NCBI GenBank assembly: GCA_964613215.1
Contig: CAZTHK010000011.1
Span: forward strand, 61,297-125,296
Reading direction: 5' to 3'
Length of the DNA: 64,000 nucleotides
Source: CAZTHK01 sp964613215
Lineage (GTDB): Bacteria > Krumholzibacteriota > Krumholzibacteriia > Krumholzibacteriales > CAZTHK01
Both the position numbers and the translations under genes were made by a program. Below are positions 42,296-52,008 of the stretch, one piece after another (the first letter of the stretch is position 1; the number at the start of each line of letters is the position of its first letter). The notes beneath the pieces were generated by a model. It was not told the DNA's origin. It did no database searches and worked only from the letters and a program-made list of their open reading frames with translations.

Positions 42296-45200
42296 TTAAT
42301 TAGCATAAGTTTCCAGTATTTTCAACAGGCTTTCGATTTCACTCAGTATCGCCTCTGAACGCAGAAACTCCTCCTCCCTCCCATCCAACCCCTCGCCATC
42401 GAGATTAACCGAGAAGGAAAGATGGTGATCCGATTTGAATGACAAGCCGTTCCGGTACTTTTCCGCCAGGGCACCCAGCACCTTGCTGCCAGGAGCTTTT
42501 CCCTCCGGGAAGCTGCCCCTGATTATACTGTTCCCTTTCAATTCAAGCCTCTCCAGATCATTTCTTCCCGCCATTATCTTGATTTCAACCAGTCTTAATA
42601 TATTCTCCGCCGGAGGGGGCAGCGGGCCGAACCGGTCCCTCAATTCGTCCCTCACATCCTCCACCTCCTCAGTTTTCCTCATTCCGGTCAACCTCCGGTA
42701 GATATTCATCCTCTCCTCGGAATCTGCTATATAATCCTGAGGGAAGTATGAAGCCACCGGAATGGACAGTCTAACCTCCTTTTCCTCCTCCTTCTCCCTG
42801 CCCTGCAACATGTCTATCTCATCCTTGATCATCCTGGCATACAAATCCAGGCCCACTTCGTTGATATGCCCGGACTGCTGGGGGCCCAGAAAGTTGCCCG
42901 CCCCCCTGATCTCCAGATCCCTCATGGCCAGGCGGTATCCCGCACCCAGATAATCGAATTCGCTTATAGCCTGCAGCCTCCTGATGGCAGTTTCAGTCAG
43001 CGCTCTCCCGGGAGGCACCAGCAGGCAGGCGTAGGCTTTCCGGTCGGAACGCCCCACCCTGCCTCTCAGCTGGTACAGCTGGGCCAGCCCGAACTTGTCC
43101 GCCCTGTTTATGATTATGGTGTTGACATTCGGAAAATCAAGACCGGCCTCTATGATCATGGTGCATACCAGCACATCGAACCGCCCCTCCATGAAATCGA
43201 TCATCTTCTGCTCCAGCTTCCTCTCACTCATCTGTCCGTGGGCATGAGATACCTTCACCCTGTCCGGAAGCAGGCGGTTCAGGTATCCCTCCATTACTTC
43301 TATTGATCTAACCCGGTTATGAACGAAGAAGACCTGGCCGCCACGGTTTATCTCCCTCATCACCGATTCCCTGATATCCTGATCGTTGAAGGGAAGTATC
43401 TCCGTATGGATGGGAAAGCGGTTCCGGGGCGGGGTATCGATAACCGACATATCCCTCAGCCCGGAGATAGCCATGGAGAGGGTTCTGGGTATGGGTGTGG
43501 CGGTCATGCTCAGAACATCCACGTTCTCCTTGATCTTCTTGAATCTCTCCTTATGCCGGACTCCGAACCGGTGCTCCTCATCGATTACCAGAAGCCCCAG
43601 GTTGTTGAAGTCGACATCCCGGGACAGCAGCCGGTGGGTTCCCACCACAATATCCACCTTCCCCTGTGACAATTCCCGTAGCACCTCCTTCTGCCGGGCG
43701 GGAGTGAGGAAACGGCTGATGACCGATATATTTACCGGAAAGCCCTTCAGCCTTTCGCTGAGGGTGTGGTAATGCTGCATGGCCAGCACGGTGGTAGGCA
43801 CCAGAAAGGCAGACTGCCTCCCGTCCAGCACGCATTTGAAGGCGGCCCTTATAGCCACCTCCGTCTTTCCGAAACCCACATCCCCGCAGAGCAGCCTGTC
43901 CATGGGCCGCTCCTTCTCCATGTCCCTCTTTACCTCTCCGGTAGCCCTGAGCTGATGAGGAGTCTCCTGATAGGGGAAGGATGCCTCCATCTCCATCTGC
44001 CAGTGGCTGTCGGCACTGAATGAATATCCCTCGGCAATCTGCCTGGCCGCATATACCTTTACCAGATCCCTGGCTATCTTCTCGGCACTCTTCCTGGCCC
44101 GCTTTCTCGCTCTGGCCCATGCAGCCGATCCCAGTTTATCCAGCTTTGGCTTCATCTCCTCGGCGGCTACATACTTCTCCAGCATCCTCACCCTCTCCAC
44201 CGGAATGAACAGCTGATCATCCCCCTGATACTTGATGGACAGACACTCGGTGATGCCGGAGCCGGTTTCGATCAATCTCATCCCCATATACCTTCCGATC
44301 CCATGATCCAGATGTACCACGATATCTCCCGGCTGAAACTGGGAATGATCATAGGCAAGGGACCTCCTCTTTGACCTCCGGGAACGGTAGGGCCGGTGAT
44401 ACCTTCCGAACATCTCTTCGTCACTGAGAAAGAAAGCCTTCACTCCGGGCCAGATGAAACCGCTGGAGAGGGTGCCCACCAGCAGGTCCACTCCCATAGC
44501 CAGGTCTTCAAGGATATCATCCACCCTTCTCCTCTGCTGCTCCCCGTCGCAGAAGATAAAGACCTGCCTGCTCCGCTCCAGCTGTTTCCGGATGTCCTTA
44601 AGCAAACCCTTGATATTTCTCCGGTACTTGGCAGGAGGCCTTACCGAAAATTTTACCCCCTCCTCCCTGTTGATGGAGTAGTAATGCATCCTCCCGCTGG
44701 AATTCATCCAGCGGAGGTATTCCTCCTCCTCCAGGTATACCCGGGCGGGAGAGGGGTACAGATTTCCCTCCTCCCTGGATCTGAGGTGCCGCTGCTCTAT
44801 CTCATCCCTGAAATCCTGAACAGACCTGTCCACCTGTTCACGCTGGTAGAACACCGTGAAGGGAGGATGGGAAAAATAACTGAACAGCGGTTCCAGGGAA
44901 TGAATGTCGGCAGCGTAATGTTCCATCCCAAAGAAGGATATTCCTCTCTCCAGGCGTTCTACAGGTAGCATCAACCTGGCCCTTTCATCTTCCTCCAGCT
45001 CCACGGTCTCCTCCTCCAGCCGGGCACGAAGCTCTTTGAGGTCTCCCTTCCGGGGTGCAATATGGCTTGCCGGATTGATGAAAAAGCCCCCCAGCTCCTC
45101 CCTGGACCGCTGAGTATCCACATCGAATTCCCGGATGGAAACTATCTCATCCCCGTCGAACTCCAGCCTGACGGGGAACTCTCTGCTTACTTCGAAGATG

Positions 45201-45745
45201 TCGATAATTCCACCCCGCTGAGCCATCTGCCCCTTCTCCTCCACAGTAGTCTGTCTTTCATAACCCAGCTCAGCCAGCCTGTCTATCAGGTAATAGGGAT
45301 CGTTTTCCTCCCCCCCGGAGAGGGAAAATATCAACCGGGAAAAGAATGAAGGTGCATAAACCTTCTTCAGCAGGGATCTTATGGTGGTAACCAGAACTCT
45401 GCAATCCCCCCGGATAAGAGAGGCCAGCGTCTCCATCTGTTCTCCGGTAATATCCCTGTCCGGTTCGTGATAGTCGTAAGGGAGTATCTCATCTTCCGGA
45501 TAATTGCATATCCCCTCCACCCCGAAAATTCCAAGATCATCCGAAACATCCCTGGCAGTTACCGGATCGGGAGTTACCACCAGGAAGGGGGCCCTGAAAT
45601 CATCCATCAAAGTTGCCAGCACCAGAGAATGACTGCTTCCATAAAGACCGGTTACGCCGGCCCCCTCCTCCCCCCTCTCCAGAAACTTCAGCAAATCCCG
45701 GTAGGATGCGTCCTCTCTGATCCTGTTCTTCAATTCTCCCCACAT
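42296..45745 (-). CDS. mfd: Transcription-repair coupling factor
   Basis: A 1149-residue full-length Mfd, which removes RNA polymerase stalled at DNA lesions and recruits UvrA. The UvrB-homology region is at the N-terminus (FLVVTPDPVTARDVSDDL). The RNA-polymerase-interacting domain begins at about 485 (DIVVHLDHGIGRYMGMRL). The RecG-like motor follows, with Walker A CGDVGFGKTEVAIRAAF, DEEHRFG, TATPIPRTL, and late motifs LRGRVGRSDRKAYA. The C-terminal D7 domain ends the protein. It begins three bases after the BatA-type gene's stop. All motor motifs appear intact. Confidence 0.97.
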   Translation of the reverse strand: MWGELKNRIREDASYRDLLKFLERGEEGAGVTGLYGSSHSLVLATLMDDFRAPFLVVTPDPVTARDVSDDLGIFGVEGICNYPEDEILPYDYHEPDRDITGEQMETLASLIRGDCRVLVTTIRSLLKKVYAPSFFSRLIFSLSGGEENDPYYLIDRLAELGYERQTTVEEKGQMAQRGGIIDIFEVSREFPVRLEFDGDEIVSIREFDVDTQRSREELGGFFINPASHIAPRKGDLKELRARLEEETVELEEDERARLMLPVERLERGISFFGMEHYAADIHSLEPLFSYFSHPPFTVFYQREQVDRSVQDFRDEIEQRHLRSREEGNLYPSPARVYLEEEEYLRWMNSSGRMHYYSINREEGVKFSVRPPAKYRRNIKGLLKDIRKQLERSRQVFIFCDGEQQRRRVDDILEDLAMGVDLLVGTLSSGFIWPGVKAFFLSDEEMFGRYHRPYRSRRSKRRSLAYDHSQFQPGDIVVHLDHGIGRYMGMRLIETGSGITECLSIKYQGDDQLFIPVERVRMLEKYVAAEEMKPKLDKLGSAAWARARKRARKSAEKIARDLVKVYAARQIAEGYSFSADSHWQMEMEASFPYQETPHQLRATGEVKRDMEKERPMDRLLCGDVGFGKTEVAIRAAFKCVLDGRQSAFLVPTTVLAMQHYHTLSERLKGFPVNISVISRFLTPARQKEVLRELSQGKVDIVVGTHRLLSRDVDFNNLGLLVIDEEHRFGVRHKERFKKIKENVDVLSMTATPIPRTLSMAISGLRDMSVIDTPPRNRFPIHTEILPFNDQDIRESVMREINRGGQVFFVHNRVRSIEVMEGYLNRLLPDRVKVSHAHGQMSERKLEQKMIDFMEGRFDVLVCTMIIEAGLDFPNVNTIIINRADKFGLAQLYQLRGRVGRSDRKAYACLLVPPGRALTETAIRRLQAISEFDYLGAGYRLAMRDLEIRGAGNFLGPQQSGHINEVGLDLYARMIKDEIDMLQGREKEEEKEVRLSIPVASYFPQDYIADSEERMNIYRRLTGMRKTEEVEDVRDELRDRFGPLPPPAENILRLVEIKIMAGRNDLERLELKGNSIIRGSFPEGKAPGSKVLGALAEKYRNGLSFKSDHHLSFSVNLDGEGLDGREEEFLRSEAILSEIESLLKILETYAN

Positions 45746-45748
45746 AAC

Positions 45749-47860
45749 CTAATCTGCCACCCCCGTTATCCTCCTCTGAGATAGAAACAGTTCCCCTGCG
45801 AAGAGTATCAGGGCGGCCATTACCAGAATCCCGGACACCTCCTTCCCTCCCCTTGCCTCTCTGATCATCTCTCCGGCCGGCTGGTCTTCACCTATGGTTA
45901 CGAATTGATCTATTCCCAGTGAATCAGCTACTTCCTCAGGTTCCGCCGTATCCAGATCCGATTCCCTGGTGCAATCCGGATTTACCGCTATCTTTCTCTT
46001 CAACTCCCCATCCTCCATCACGGCAAGGTATCCCGGCACCTCCCCGGCATCCACGGTATAATCATCTCCCTGGCTCTCCACACCGCTTTCTCCCGGTGCA
46101 GTGATATCCTCAGCCCGGCCGGGGTCCTGTTCTCCTACTGCCCCCTTCTCCGGTTTGACCTCCGATCCATCGGGGAGGATGCAGGCCAGATCACCCCTCC
46201 CGGTCCCCCTCAACAACAGCTTCTCTCCCACCAGCACCCCCTCTCTTCTGCCCGGCTTCCCGCCCGGAGTAACCACTGACTGATGTACCAGGGGCAGGAA
46301 GTAGGGAGAGAGTACCATCCGCCCGGCTTCCGGAGTGGGTATAATTGATATGAACCGGATATAGCCATCCCCCACCTCCTCTTCCCACATCATGGGAAAA
46401 TCATCGTTGAACCTGATCAGGACATCACTCTCCCGGATCCCGGTTACCAGGGGATATTCCACTATTTTTATCCTGAGAAATTCCTCCATATCCTTATCAC
46501 TGAAGGGGGAAAGCAATGGTACATCCTTAACCGGCTTCTGTGCCGAAACAAAACCCCGGTTCAGTTTCCTGAATTCTACCTCCGGGTTGTTTCCGCTTAT
46601 CTGCTCCACAAAATTCTTCAGGCCCGGCAGTACAAATATCACCATCCTCCCACCCTCCTTTACGAAATCCATGAATATCTCCCGGTCACCGGCCAGGGGG
46701 CCCCCGCCGGGGCCCAGTACCAGAACCTCTGCATCCTCGAGGTCCCGGGAAGTTATATCCTCCCAGTTCACTGTCTTCACACTGATATCCCCTTCGCCCC
46801 CGGCCGGATCCAGGGCCCTCTTAAGATACATCCCCTCCCTTCCCGATACCAGCAGGGTTCTAACCTTCTCCCTGGCATGAAGCACAAAGAATCTGGAATC
46901 ATCGGCGGGAAGCCGGTCTCTTCCCTTGCTCACCTCCCCCTCCAGCCAACCCTCCCGCTCCACCGGAATATAGAAGGTTTCCCTCTTCATCTCCCCCGGG
47001 AGCAACTCCATCTCCTGTTCTATTACCCGTTTTCCGTCCAGAAGAATCCGGAGGGGGAACCTGTCCTTAAACGCCGGCGAGTTATTCTTCAACTCCACCG
47101 TAACGGCAGCCACCTCACCCCGGTGGAGCACCACCCGGGGAGTAAACACCCCCCGGACGGAAACATTACCCCCCTGGCCCGGTTGAACCGGCACCAGATA
47201 AAGCCTGACCGGAGGTTCTTCCTCTCCCTCCTCCTTCACCTGATCCAGCCCGGACCTCTGAAAATCTGAAATGACATAGAGCTCCTTTACCGGACGCCTG
47301 CTACCGGCCAGAAGCTGAAGGGCCTCCCTTACCGACAAGGTCACATCAGTGCTCCTGAAGGAGGAAGTCATAGATTCCAGCTCCCTCTCCAGCACGGTCA
47401 TGTTCAGGTTTCTTCCCGTATACCTCAGCCTGGTTCCGGAGCTAAAGGTGATAAGCTTTATGGCATCCTCGTCCTCCAGGCTGTTCAGAATCTCCATGGC
47501 CTTCTTTCCGGCCCGCTCAAATACCATACCCCTCTCATCCCGAACCCCCATGCTGTAGCTGCGGTCAATCAGAATGCCCGCCTCTCTGGATCCGCCCGCA
47601 GGAAAGAGGGCTGCTACCCCGCCTCTCATCACCGGTCTGGCAAAGGCCAGTACCAGCAGGGCAATCACAGCCATCCTGAGTATCAGCAGAAGGGTTCTCC
47701 TCAGATTCACCCTTTTCATACTCCGCCTGTCCGACCGCTGCAGAAACATCAGGGTGCTGAATGGTATTTCCCTCACCCTCCTTCTGCTGAAAAGGTGAAT
47801 CAGCAGGGGGACCGCCACGGCGGAGAGAGCAGCCAGGAATATGGGATTCAAGAAATTCAT
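45749..47860 (-). CDS. BatA/VWA-domain membrane protein
   Basis: A 703-residue protein. The N-terminal BatA module (NPIFLAALSAVAVPLLIHLFSRR and a second helix near 60-75) anchors it, followed by a von Willebrand A domain (~90-250) with the MIDAS-like DRSYSMGV. A C-terminal region of beta-sandwich segments and a final membrane helix (~672-692, GILVMAALILFAGELFL) complete it. It follows DUF58 and MoxR genes, the common MoxR-DUF58-VWA gene set thought to act as a metal-dependent chaperone or envelope-stress system. The MIDAS threonine and aspartate positions were not checked in detail. Confidence 0.85.
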   Translation of the reverse strand: MNFLNPIFLAALSAVAVPLLIHLFSRRRVREIPFSTLMFLQRSDRRSMKRVNLRRTLLLILRMAVIALLVLAFARPVMRGGVAALFPAGGSREAGILIDRSYSMGVRDERGMVFERAGKKAMEILNSLEDEDAIKLITFSSGTRLRYTGRNLNMTVLERELESMTSSFRSTDVTLSVREALQLLAGSRRPVKELYVISDFQRSGLDQVKEEGEEEPPVRLYLVPVQPGQGGNVSVRGVFTPRVVLHRGEVAAVTVELKNNSPAFKDRFPLRILLDGKRVIEQEMELLPGEMKRETFYIPVEREGWLEGEVSKGRDRLPADDSRFFVLHAREKVRTLLVSGREGMYLKRALDPAGGEGDISVKTVNWEDITSRDLEDAEVLVLGPGGGPLAGDREIFMDFVKEGGRMVIFVLPGLKNFVEQISGNNPEVEFRKLNRGFVSAQKPVKDVPLLSPFSDKDMEEFLRIKIVEYPLVTGIRESDVLIRFNDDFPMMWEEEVGDGYIRFISIIPTPEAGRMVLSPYFLPLVHQSVVTPGGKPGRREGVLVGEKLLLRGTGRGDLACILPDGSEVKPEKGAVGEQDPGRAEDITAPGESGVESQGDDYTVDAGEVPGYLAVMEDGELKRKIAVNPDCTRESDLDTAEPEEVADSLGIDQFVTIGEDQPAGEMIREARGGKEVSGILVMAALILFAGELFLSQRRITGVAD

Positions 47861-47866
47861 ACCGCT

Positions 47867-48769
47867 TTATCGCAGCCTTCTACGTTTGTTAAGATATGAA
47901 ACCAGTGCCTGGTCGTATGGGGTTCCGGTGGTCAATAGATTGTAGTCTATGGAATCTTCCTTGCACCTCTGTTCCAGACCGGAGGTCCACTCCCGTATGC
48001 TCCGCCGGTACTCCTGCTGAAGAAACCATGGTTGAGCTCTCAACTTTTCTCCGGTCTCCCTGTCCCGGAAGGTCACCTCGCCGTCGAAATCCAGGGACAT
48101 CTCCAGGGGATCCAGCACATGGAAAACCACTATCTCATGCCCCCGGTGCCGGAAATGCTTAAGCCCCCTCATTACCGATCCGGGATCATCCATCAGATCA
48201 CTCACCAGGATGATCAGCCCCCTCCGCTTCAGTCTTTCAGCCATCCGGTGAAGAGCAGAGCTTATCCCTGTGCGGGAACCCGGCTCCACTCCCTGCAGAG
48301 TCTTCAGCAGGTAGTGCAGGTGCTTTTTTACAGACCGGTGGGGGGTAAGGGTATTGATTACCTCATCGAAAACCGCCAGCCCAACCGCATCTCTCTGCTT
48401 CACCATCAGGTATGACAGGGCTGCACACAGCATGGCCGCATAGGTAAGCTTGTTCACCTCACCCGAGCCGAAATCCATGGATGCGCTTCTGTCCAGCAGC
48501 AGGGTAGCCTTGAGGTTGGTCTCATCCTCGAACACCCTGACGTAATACCGGTCTGTCTTTCCGTAGACCTTCCAGTCGATATTCTTGGTGGACTCGCCGG
48601 TGTTGTACTGGCGGTATTCGGCAAACTCAGCGGAAAAGCCGTGATAGGGGCTCCGGTGCATACCGGCTATCACCCCTTCCACTATCAGCCTGGCCCTCAA
48701 CTCCATATTGGCCAGCCGGCTTACCACCTCCGGGCGGATGAACTCACTTCTTTTCGATCCGTTCGCCAT
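47867..48769 (-). CDS. DUF58 domain (VWA-like) protein
   Basis: A 300-residue soluble DUF58 protein. Its hallmark GFSAEFAEYRQYNTGESTKNIDWKVYGKTDRYYVR is visible in parts (EYRQYNTGESTKNIDW), and the VWA-like strand holds LLLDRSASMDFG (DxSxS). It partners MoxR ATPases in an uncharacterised chaperone-like system. It is sandwiched between moxR (42 bases upstream) and the BatA-type gene (6 bases downstream), consistent with one operon. Confidence 0.92.
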   Translation of the reverse strand: MANGSKRSEFIRPEVVSRLANMELRARLIVEGVIAGMHRSPYHGFSAEFAEYRQYNTGESTKNIDWKVYGKTDRYYVRVFEDETNLKATLLLDRSASMDFGSGEVNKLTYAAMLCAALSYLMVKQRDAVGLAVFDEVINTLTPHRSVKKHLHYLLKTLQGVEPGSRTGISSALHRMAERLKRRGLIILVSDLMDDPGSVMRGLKHFRHRGHEIVVFHVLDPLEMSLDFDGEVTFRDRETGEKLRAQPWFLQQEYRRSIREWTSGLEQRCKEDSIDYNLLTTGTPYDQALVSYLNKRRRLR

Positions 48770-48811
48770 CTGTTCACCAGTATATCGAAATTACTGAATT
48801 ATCATTCCCTG

Positions 48812-49795
48812 TTATGGCTCCACACTGTCCAGAAGCCTGGAAACGATATCATCTCTGGTCACTCCGTCCGCCTCAGCATGAAAATTGGTCACCAGCCTGT
48901 GCCGCAGTACCGGGAAGGCCACTCCCCGGATGTCCTCTGCATCGGGGGTGGGATTACCCTTCATAACCGCCAGGGCCTTTGCTCCCAGTATGAGGTACTG
49001 ACCTGCCCGGGGTCCGGCTCCCCAGGCCAGATATTCCCCGATCCCCTCCATCCGGCTATCCCTGCTCTTCCTGACCAGTTCCACGGCAAACTTCAGGACC
49101 TTCTCGGAAACGGGAACCCTCCTGATCAGATTCTGTATCTCGATGATATCTTCCCCCTCCAGAACCCTGGCCGGCTCCTCCGGCTCTCTGGAGGTGGTGG
49201 TATTTACTATGGTATATTCCTCTTCCCGGGAGGGATAATCCACCCTGATATTAAACATGAACCGGTCCAGCTGGGCTTCGGGAAGGGGATAGGTTCCCTC
49301 CAGCTCGATGGGGTTCTGGGTAGCCAGTACGAAGAAGGGAAGATCCAGCTGGTAGGTGTTACCTCCCGCGGTCACCCGGTATTCCTGCATGGCCTGGAGG
49401 AGGGCGGATTGAGTTTTGGGGGGAGTCCGGTTTATCTCATCGGCCAGTACGATATTGGCGAATACAGGTCCCCGGATGAACCGGAAAACCCTTTTGCGGG
49501 AGGCGGCTTCTTCCTCCAGAACCTCCGTGCCGGTTATATCACTGGGCATCAGATCGGGGGTGAACTGGATCCGGTTGAACTTGAGATTCATGCAGTGTGC
49601 CACTGTTGACACCAGCAGAGTCTTGGCCAGACCGGGCACCCCTACCAGAAGGCAGTGCCCCCCTGCAAAGAGGGCCATCAGAAGTTCATCGATAACCTTC
49701 TCCTGCCCTACAATTACCTTTCCTATTTCACCTTTCAGTTTATCGCAGGCACTGCTGAATTTAGATACCAGTTCAATATCCCTTTCATGTTCCAT
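48812..49795 (-). CDS. MoxR-family AAA+ ATPase
   Basis: A 327-residue MoxR ATPase. Walker A LLVGVPGLAKTLLVS, Walker B/sensor region IVLADEINRTPPKTQSALLQAM, sensor 1 FFVLATQNPIELEGTYPLPEAQLDRFMF in part, and the C-terminal lid domain are present. MoxR proteins act with DUF58/VWA partners, proposed to insert metals or mature protein complexes. Its start lies 11 bases inside the end of the S9 peptidase gene, linking them in one transcript. Confidence 0.94.
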   Translation of the reverse strand: MEHERDIELVSKFSSACDKLKGEIGKVIVGQEKVIDELLMALFAGGHCLLVGVPGLAKTLLVSTVAHCMNLKFNRIQFTPDLMPSDITGTEVLEEEAASRKRVFRFIRGPVFANIVLADEINRTPPKTQSALLQAMQEYRVTAGGNTYQLDLPFFVLATQNPIELEGTYPLPEAQLDRFMFNIRVDYPSREEEYTIVNTTTSREPEEPARVLEGEDIIEIQNLIRRVPVSEKVLKFAVELVRKSRDSRMEGIGEYLAWGAGPRAGQYLILGAKALAVMKGNPTPDAEDIRGVAFPVLRHRLVTNFHAEADGVTRDDIVSRLLDSVEP

Positions 49796-51695
49796 AATTA
49801 TCTGATTCCCTTTCGCTGACCTGTTTAAGATTCCTGTCCAGAAATTCCAGTATGGCCCTGTAGCCGTCCCGGCGGTTCTTCTTCTTTCTGAATCCGTGTC
49901 CTTCGTCCTTGAACACTATATATTCCACCGGCACTCCGTTGTTTCTGACCGCCTCCACTATATCGTCGGATTCCTCCTTGAGCACCCTGGGGTCATTGGC
50001 TCCCTGCAGAACCATAAGGGGTTTCACTATGTTCTCTGCATGGAAGAGGGGGGATATACTTCTCAGATACTCCCTGTCCTCTTCCGGATTACCCATCTCC
50101 CGGTAGAGAGCCTCCCGGAATGATTCCCACCAGGGGGGTATACTTTCCAGTGTTCTGACCCAGTCGGATATGCCGAACAGATCCACTCCCACCGCAAATT
50201 CCCGGGGCGAAAAGGACAGTGCCGCCAGCACCATATACCCCCCGTAACTTCCTCCTATTATCCCGATCCGTTCTTCATCCACACATCCGGTGGATAACAG
50301 AAAATCCCTGGCTGCAATACAGTCCTTCAGATCATCCTGGCCGTGTCTGCGGTCATCCAGCTTGAAGAAGGTCTTGCCGTAACCGGAACTTCCCCGGTTG
50401 TTTACCGCCAGCAGGGCATATCCGTGATTGACCAGATACTGGATCAGGGAACTGTAACCGACCCTGGACTGACCACCGGGACCGCCGTGAACCCAAACCA
50501 GAGCGGGGATCTCATCACCCTGTTCCACCCCCCGGGGATGGTAATACAGCGCCGGTATCTCCAGCCCATCGAAGGATGAAAACCTCACCACCCTGGCATC
50601 CACCAGATCATCCCGGCCGATCTCCGGATTCATGGAATCGGTGAGCCTGCGGTAACCGCCGGTTTCGAAATTATAAATATAAACATTTCGCGGGGCCCTG
50701 GATCCGTTCACATGAAACCTCATGTACTTCTCACTTCTGGATATCTCCACAGATGTGATTACCGCTTCGGGCATCCGGGGCAACTCCAGATACTTCTCCT
50801 CCCGGGTGTCAAAAACCTTCAGAACGGTACGGGCATCCCGGTTGATTGCGGTAATCCGGTAGCGGCCGCTCCTGGAGAAGTAAGCCCTGGTTATATCCCG
50901 GTCTGCTGTTACCACGGTCTGGCTGGTTCCATCCTCCAGCCGGTACCTGCTGAGATACATGAACTCACTGTCCCGGTCGGTGAGGTAGTAAAGGCTGCCC
51001 GAAGAGGGACTGAAGTCAACCGGTATGTGCTGAACCTCTCCCTGGTGGGGGGTTATATGGGTTATCTCTTTCGAAGTGGTGTCGTATATGTAAATATCCG
51101 AATTGCTGGTGGTAATGGTACGGTAAAGTGCGATGTACCGTCCATCCCCGGAAGCGCATCCGAAATTGTACCCCTCCCGGTTGCGGTATACCAGCCGCGA
51201 GCTGAAATCATCTGTATCCATCCTGTAAATATCCATATATCTGCGATCCCGCCTGTTCGAACCGTAATAGAAGCCGTCCCGCCGGTGGGTCCACTGATAG
51301 AACTCTGCCCGGGCCGAATCAGGGGGGGTAAGATCCCTTACACTTCCATCCAGACCCTTAAGGTATATGTGATTGATTTCATTCCCGCCCCTGTCGCTGA
51401 GATATAGAAACCGGTCATCCCCGGGAAGGTAGGAGATCACAAAGACAGCGTCCCTGTCAGAGCGGGTAAGCATCTCCTGCCGCCCTGTTTCAATATCGAT
51501 ACTGCAGGCGTTATATACACCCGAACGGTCGGAGGAAATAAGAAGCTTATCCTCCCGGTGGGAGAATGATCCCCCTGTTATCGACACCGTATTCAGAAAT
51601 TGATCTATGGTGTACCTCCTGGCCGGATTCTCCCGGCAGGCGGGCAGCAATACCACCACTATGGAGAAGAATATCAACAGCCTGTTCAGTTTCAT
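49785..51695 (-). CDS. S9-family (prolyl-oligopeptidase type) lipoprotein peptidase
   Basis: A 636-residue serine peptidase. The signal peptide ends in lipobox VLLPAC (Cys ~20), so the enzyme is probably membrane-attached in the periplasm. Residues ~35-370 form a WD-like beta-propeller (repeated SRSG..., DGRYIALY). The C-terminal alpha/beta-hydrolase (~385-625) carries the triad: Ser in GGSYGGYMV, Asp in GANDPRV and His in DEGHGFRK. Such enzymes cut short peptides after proline or remove acylated or dipeptide N-termini. A perfect AAGGAGGT lies just before the ATG. First gene of the 30-kb minus-strand run. Confidence 0.93.
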   Translation of the reverse strand: MKLNRLLIFFSIVVVLLPACRENPARRYTIDQFLNTVSITGGSFSHREDKLLISSDRSGVYNACSIDIETGRQEMLTRSDRDAVFVISYLPGDDRFLYLSDRGGNEINHIYLKGLDGSVRDLTPPDSARAEFYQWTHRRDGFYYGSNRRDRRYMDIYRMDTDDFSSRLVYRNREGYNFGCASGDGRYIALYRTITTSNSDIYIYDTTSKEITHITPHQGEVQHIPVDFSPSSGSLYYLTDRDSEFMYLSRYRLEDGTSQTVVTADRDITRAYFSRSGRYRITAINRDARTVLKVFDTREEKYLELPRMPEAVITSVEISRSEKYMRFHVNGSRAPRNVYIYNFETGGYRRLTDSMNPEIGRDDLVDARVVRFSSFDGLEIPALYYHPRGVEQGDEIPALVWVHGGPGGQSRVGYSSLIQYLVNHGYALLAVNNRGSSGYGKTFFKLDDRRHGQDDLKDCIAARDFLLSTGCVDEERIGIIGGSYGGYMVLAALSFSPREFAVGVDLFGISDWVRTLESIPPWWESFREALYREMGNPEEDREYLRSISPLFHAENIVKPLMVLQGANDPRVLKEESDDIVEAVRNNGVPVEYIVFKDEGHGFRKKKNRRDGYRAILEFLDRNLKQVSERESDNYGT

Positions 51696-52008
51696 TAAAC
51701 CTCCTTAAGGTCACCCGGCAGCCGGGTGTTCTGATATTATCTCCCACTGAATATGTGGAATAATACTTACTTTATTTATACTCAATAAACTATCAATGTT
51801 CCACTGATTTCGAGATTAACCGCTATTCAGCAGGAATATGTTACTTTCGCTCAAGTGCATCTCTGACCTTTCATACCTTATCAAACTCGCTAGAGGTTAT
51901 ATGAAACTGCGCAATTACTTGTAACTTCATTAATTATATTATCATTCGAGTTTTATCTTGCATTTCAACAAACTATATGCAAAATATTGAATTAGAGAGG
52001 GGGATTTA
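51696..52008. other. AT-rich divergent region between S9 peptidase and R-M genes
   Basis: No gene is seen. Just upstream of the methyltransferase start an inverted repeat TTGCAT-N13-ATGCAA (51958-51982) may be an operator for control of the restriction-modification genes. A TAATAT box on the minus strand near 51740 could be the -10 for the peptidase operon, without a clear -35. Confidence 0.4.

Noticed and set aside
42435..45784. Plus-strand frames opposite mfd, some over 100 codons
   Set aside because: They lack ribosome binding sites and family motifs; Mfd motifs on the minus strand are intact throughout.
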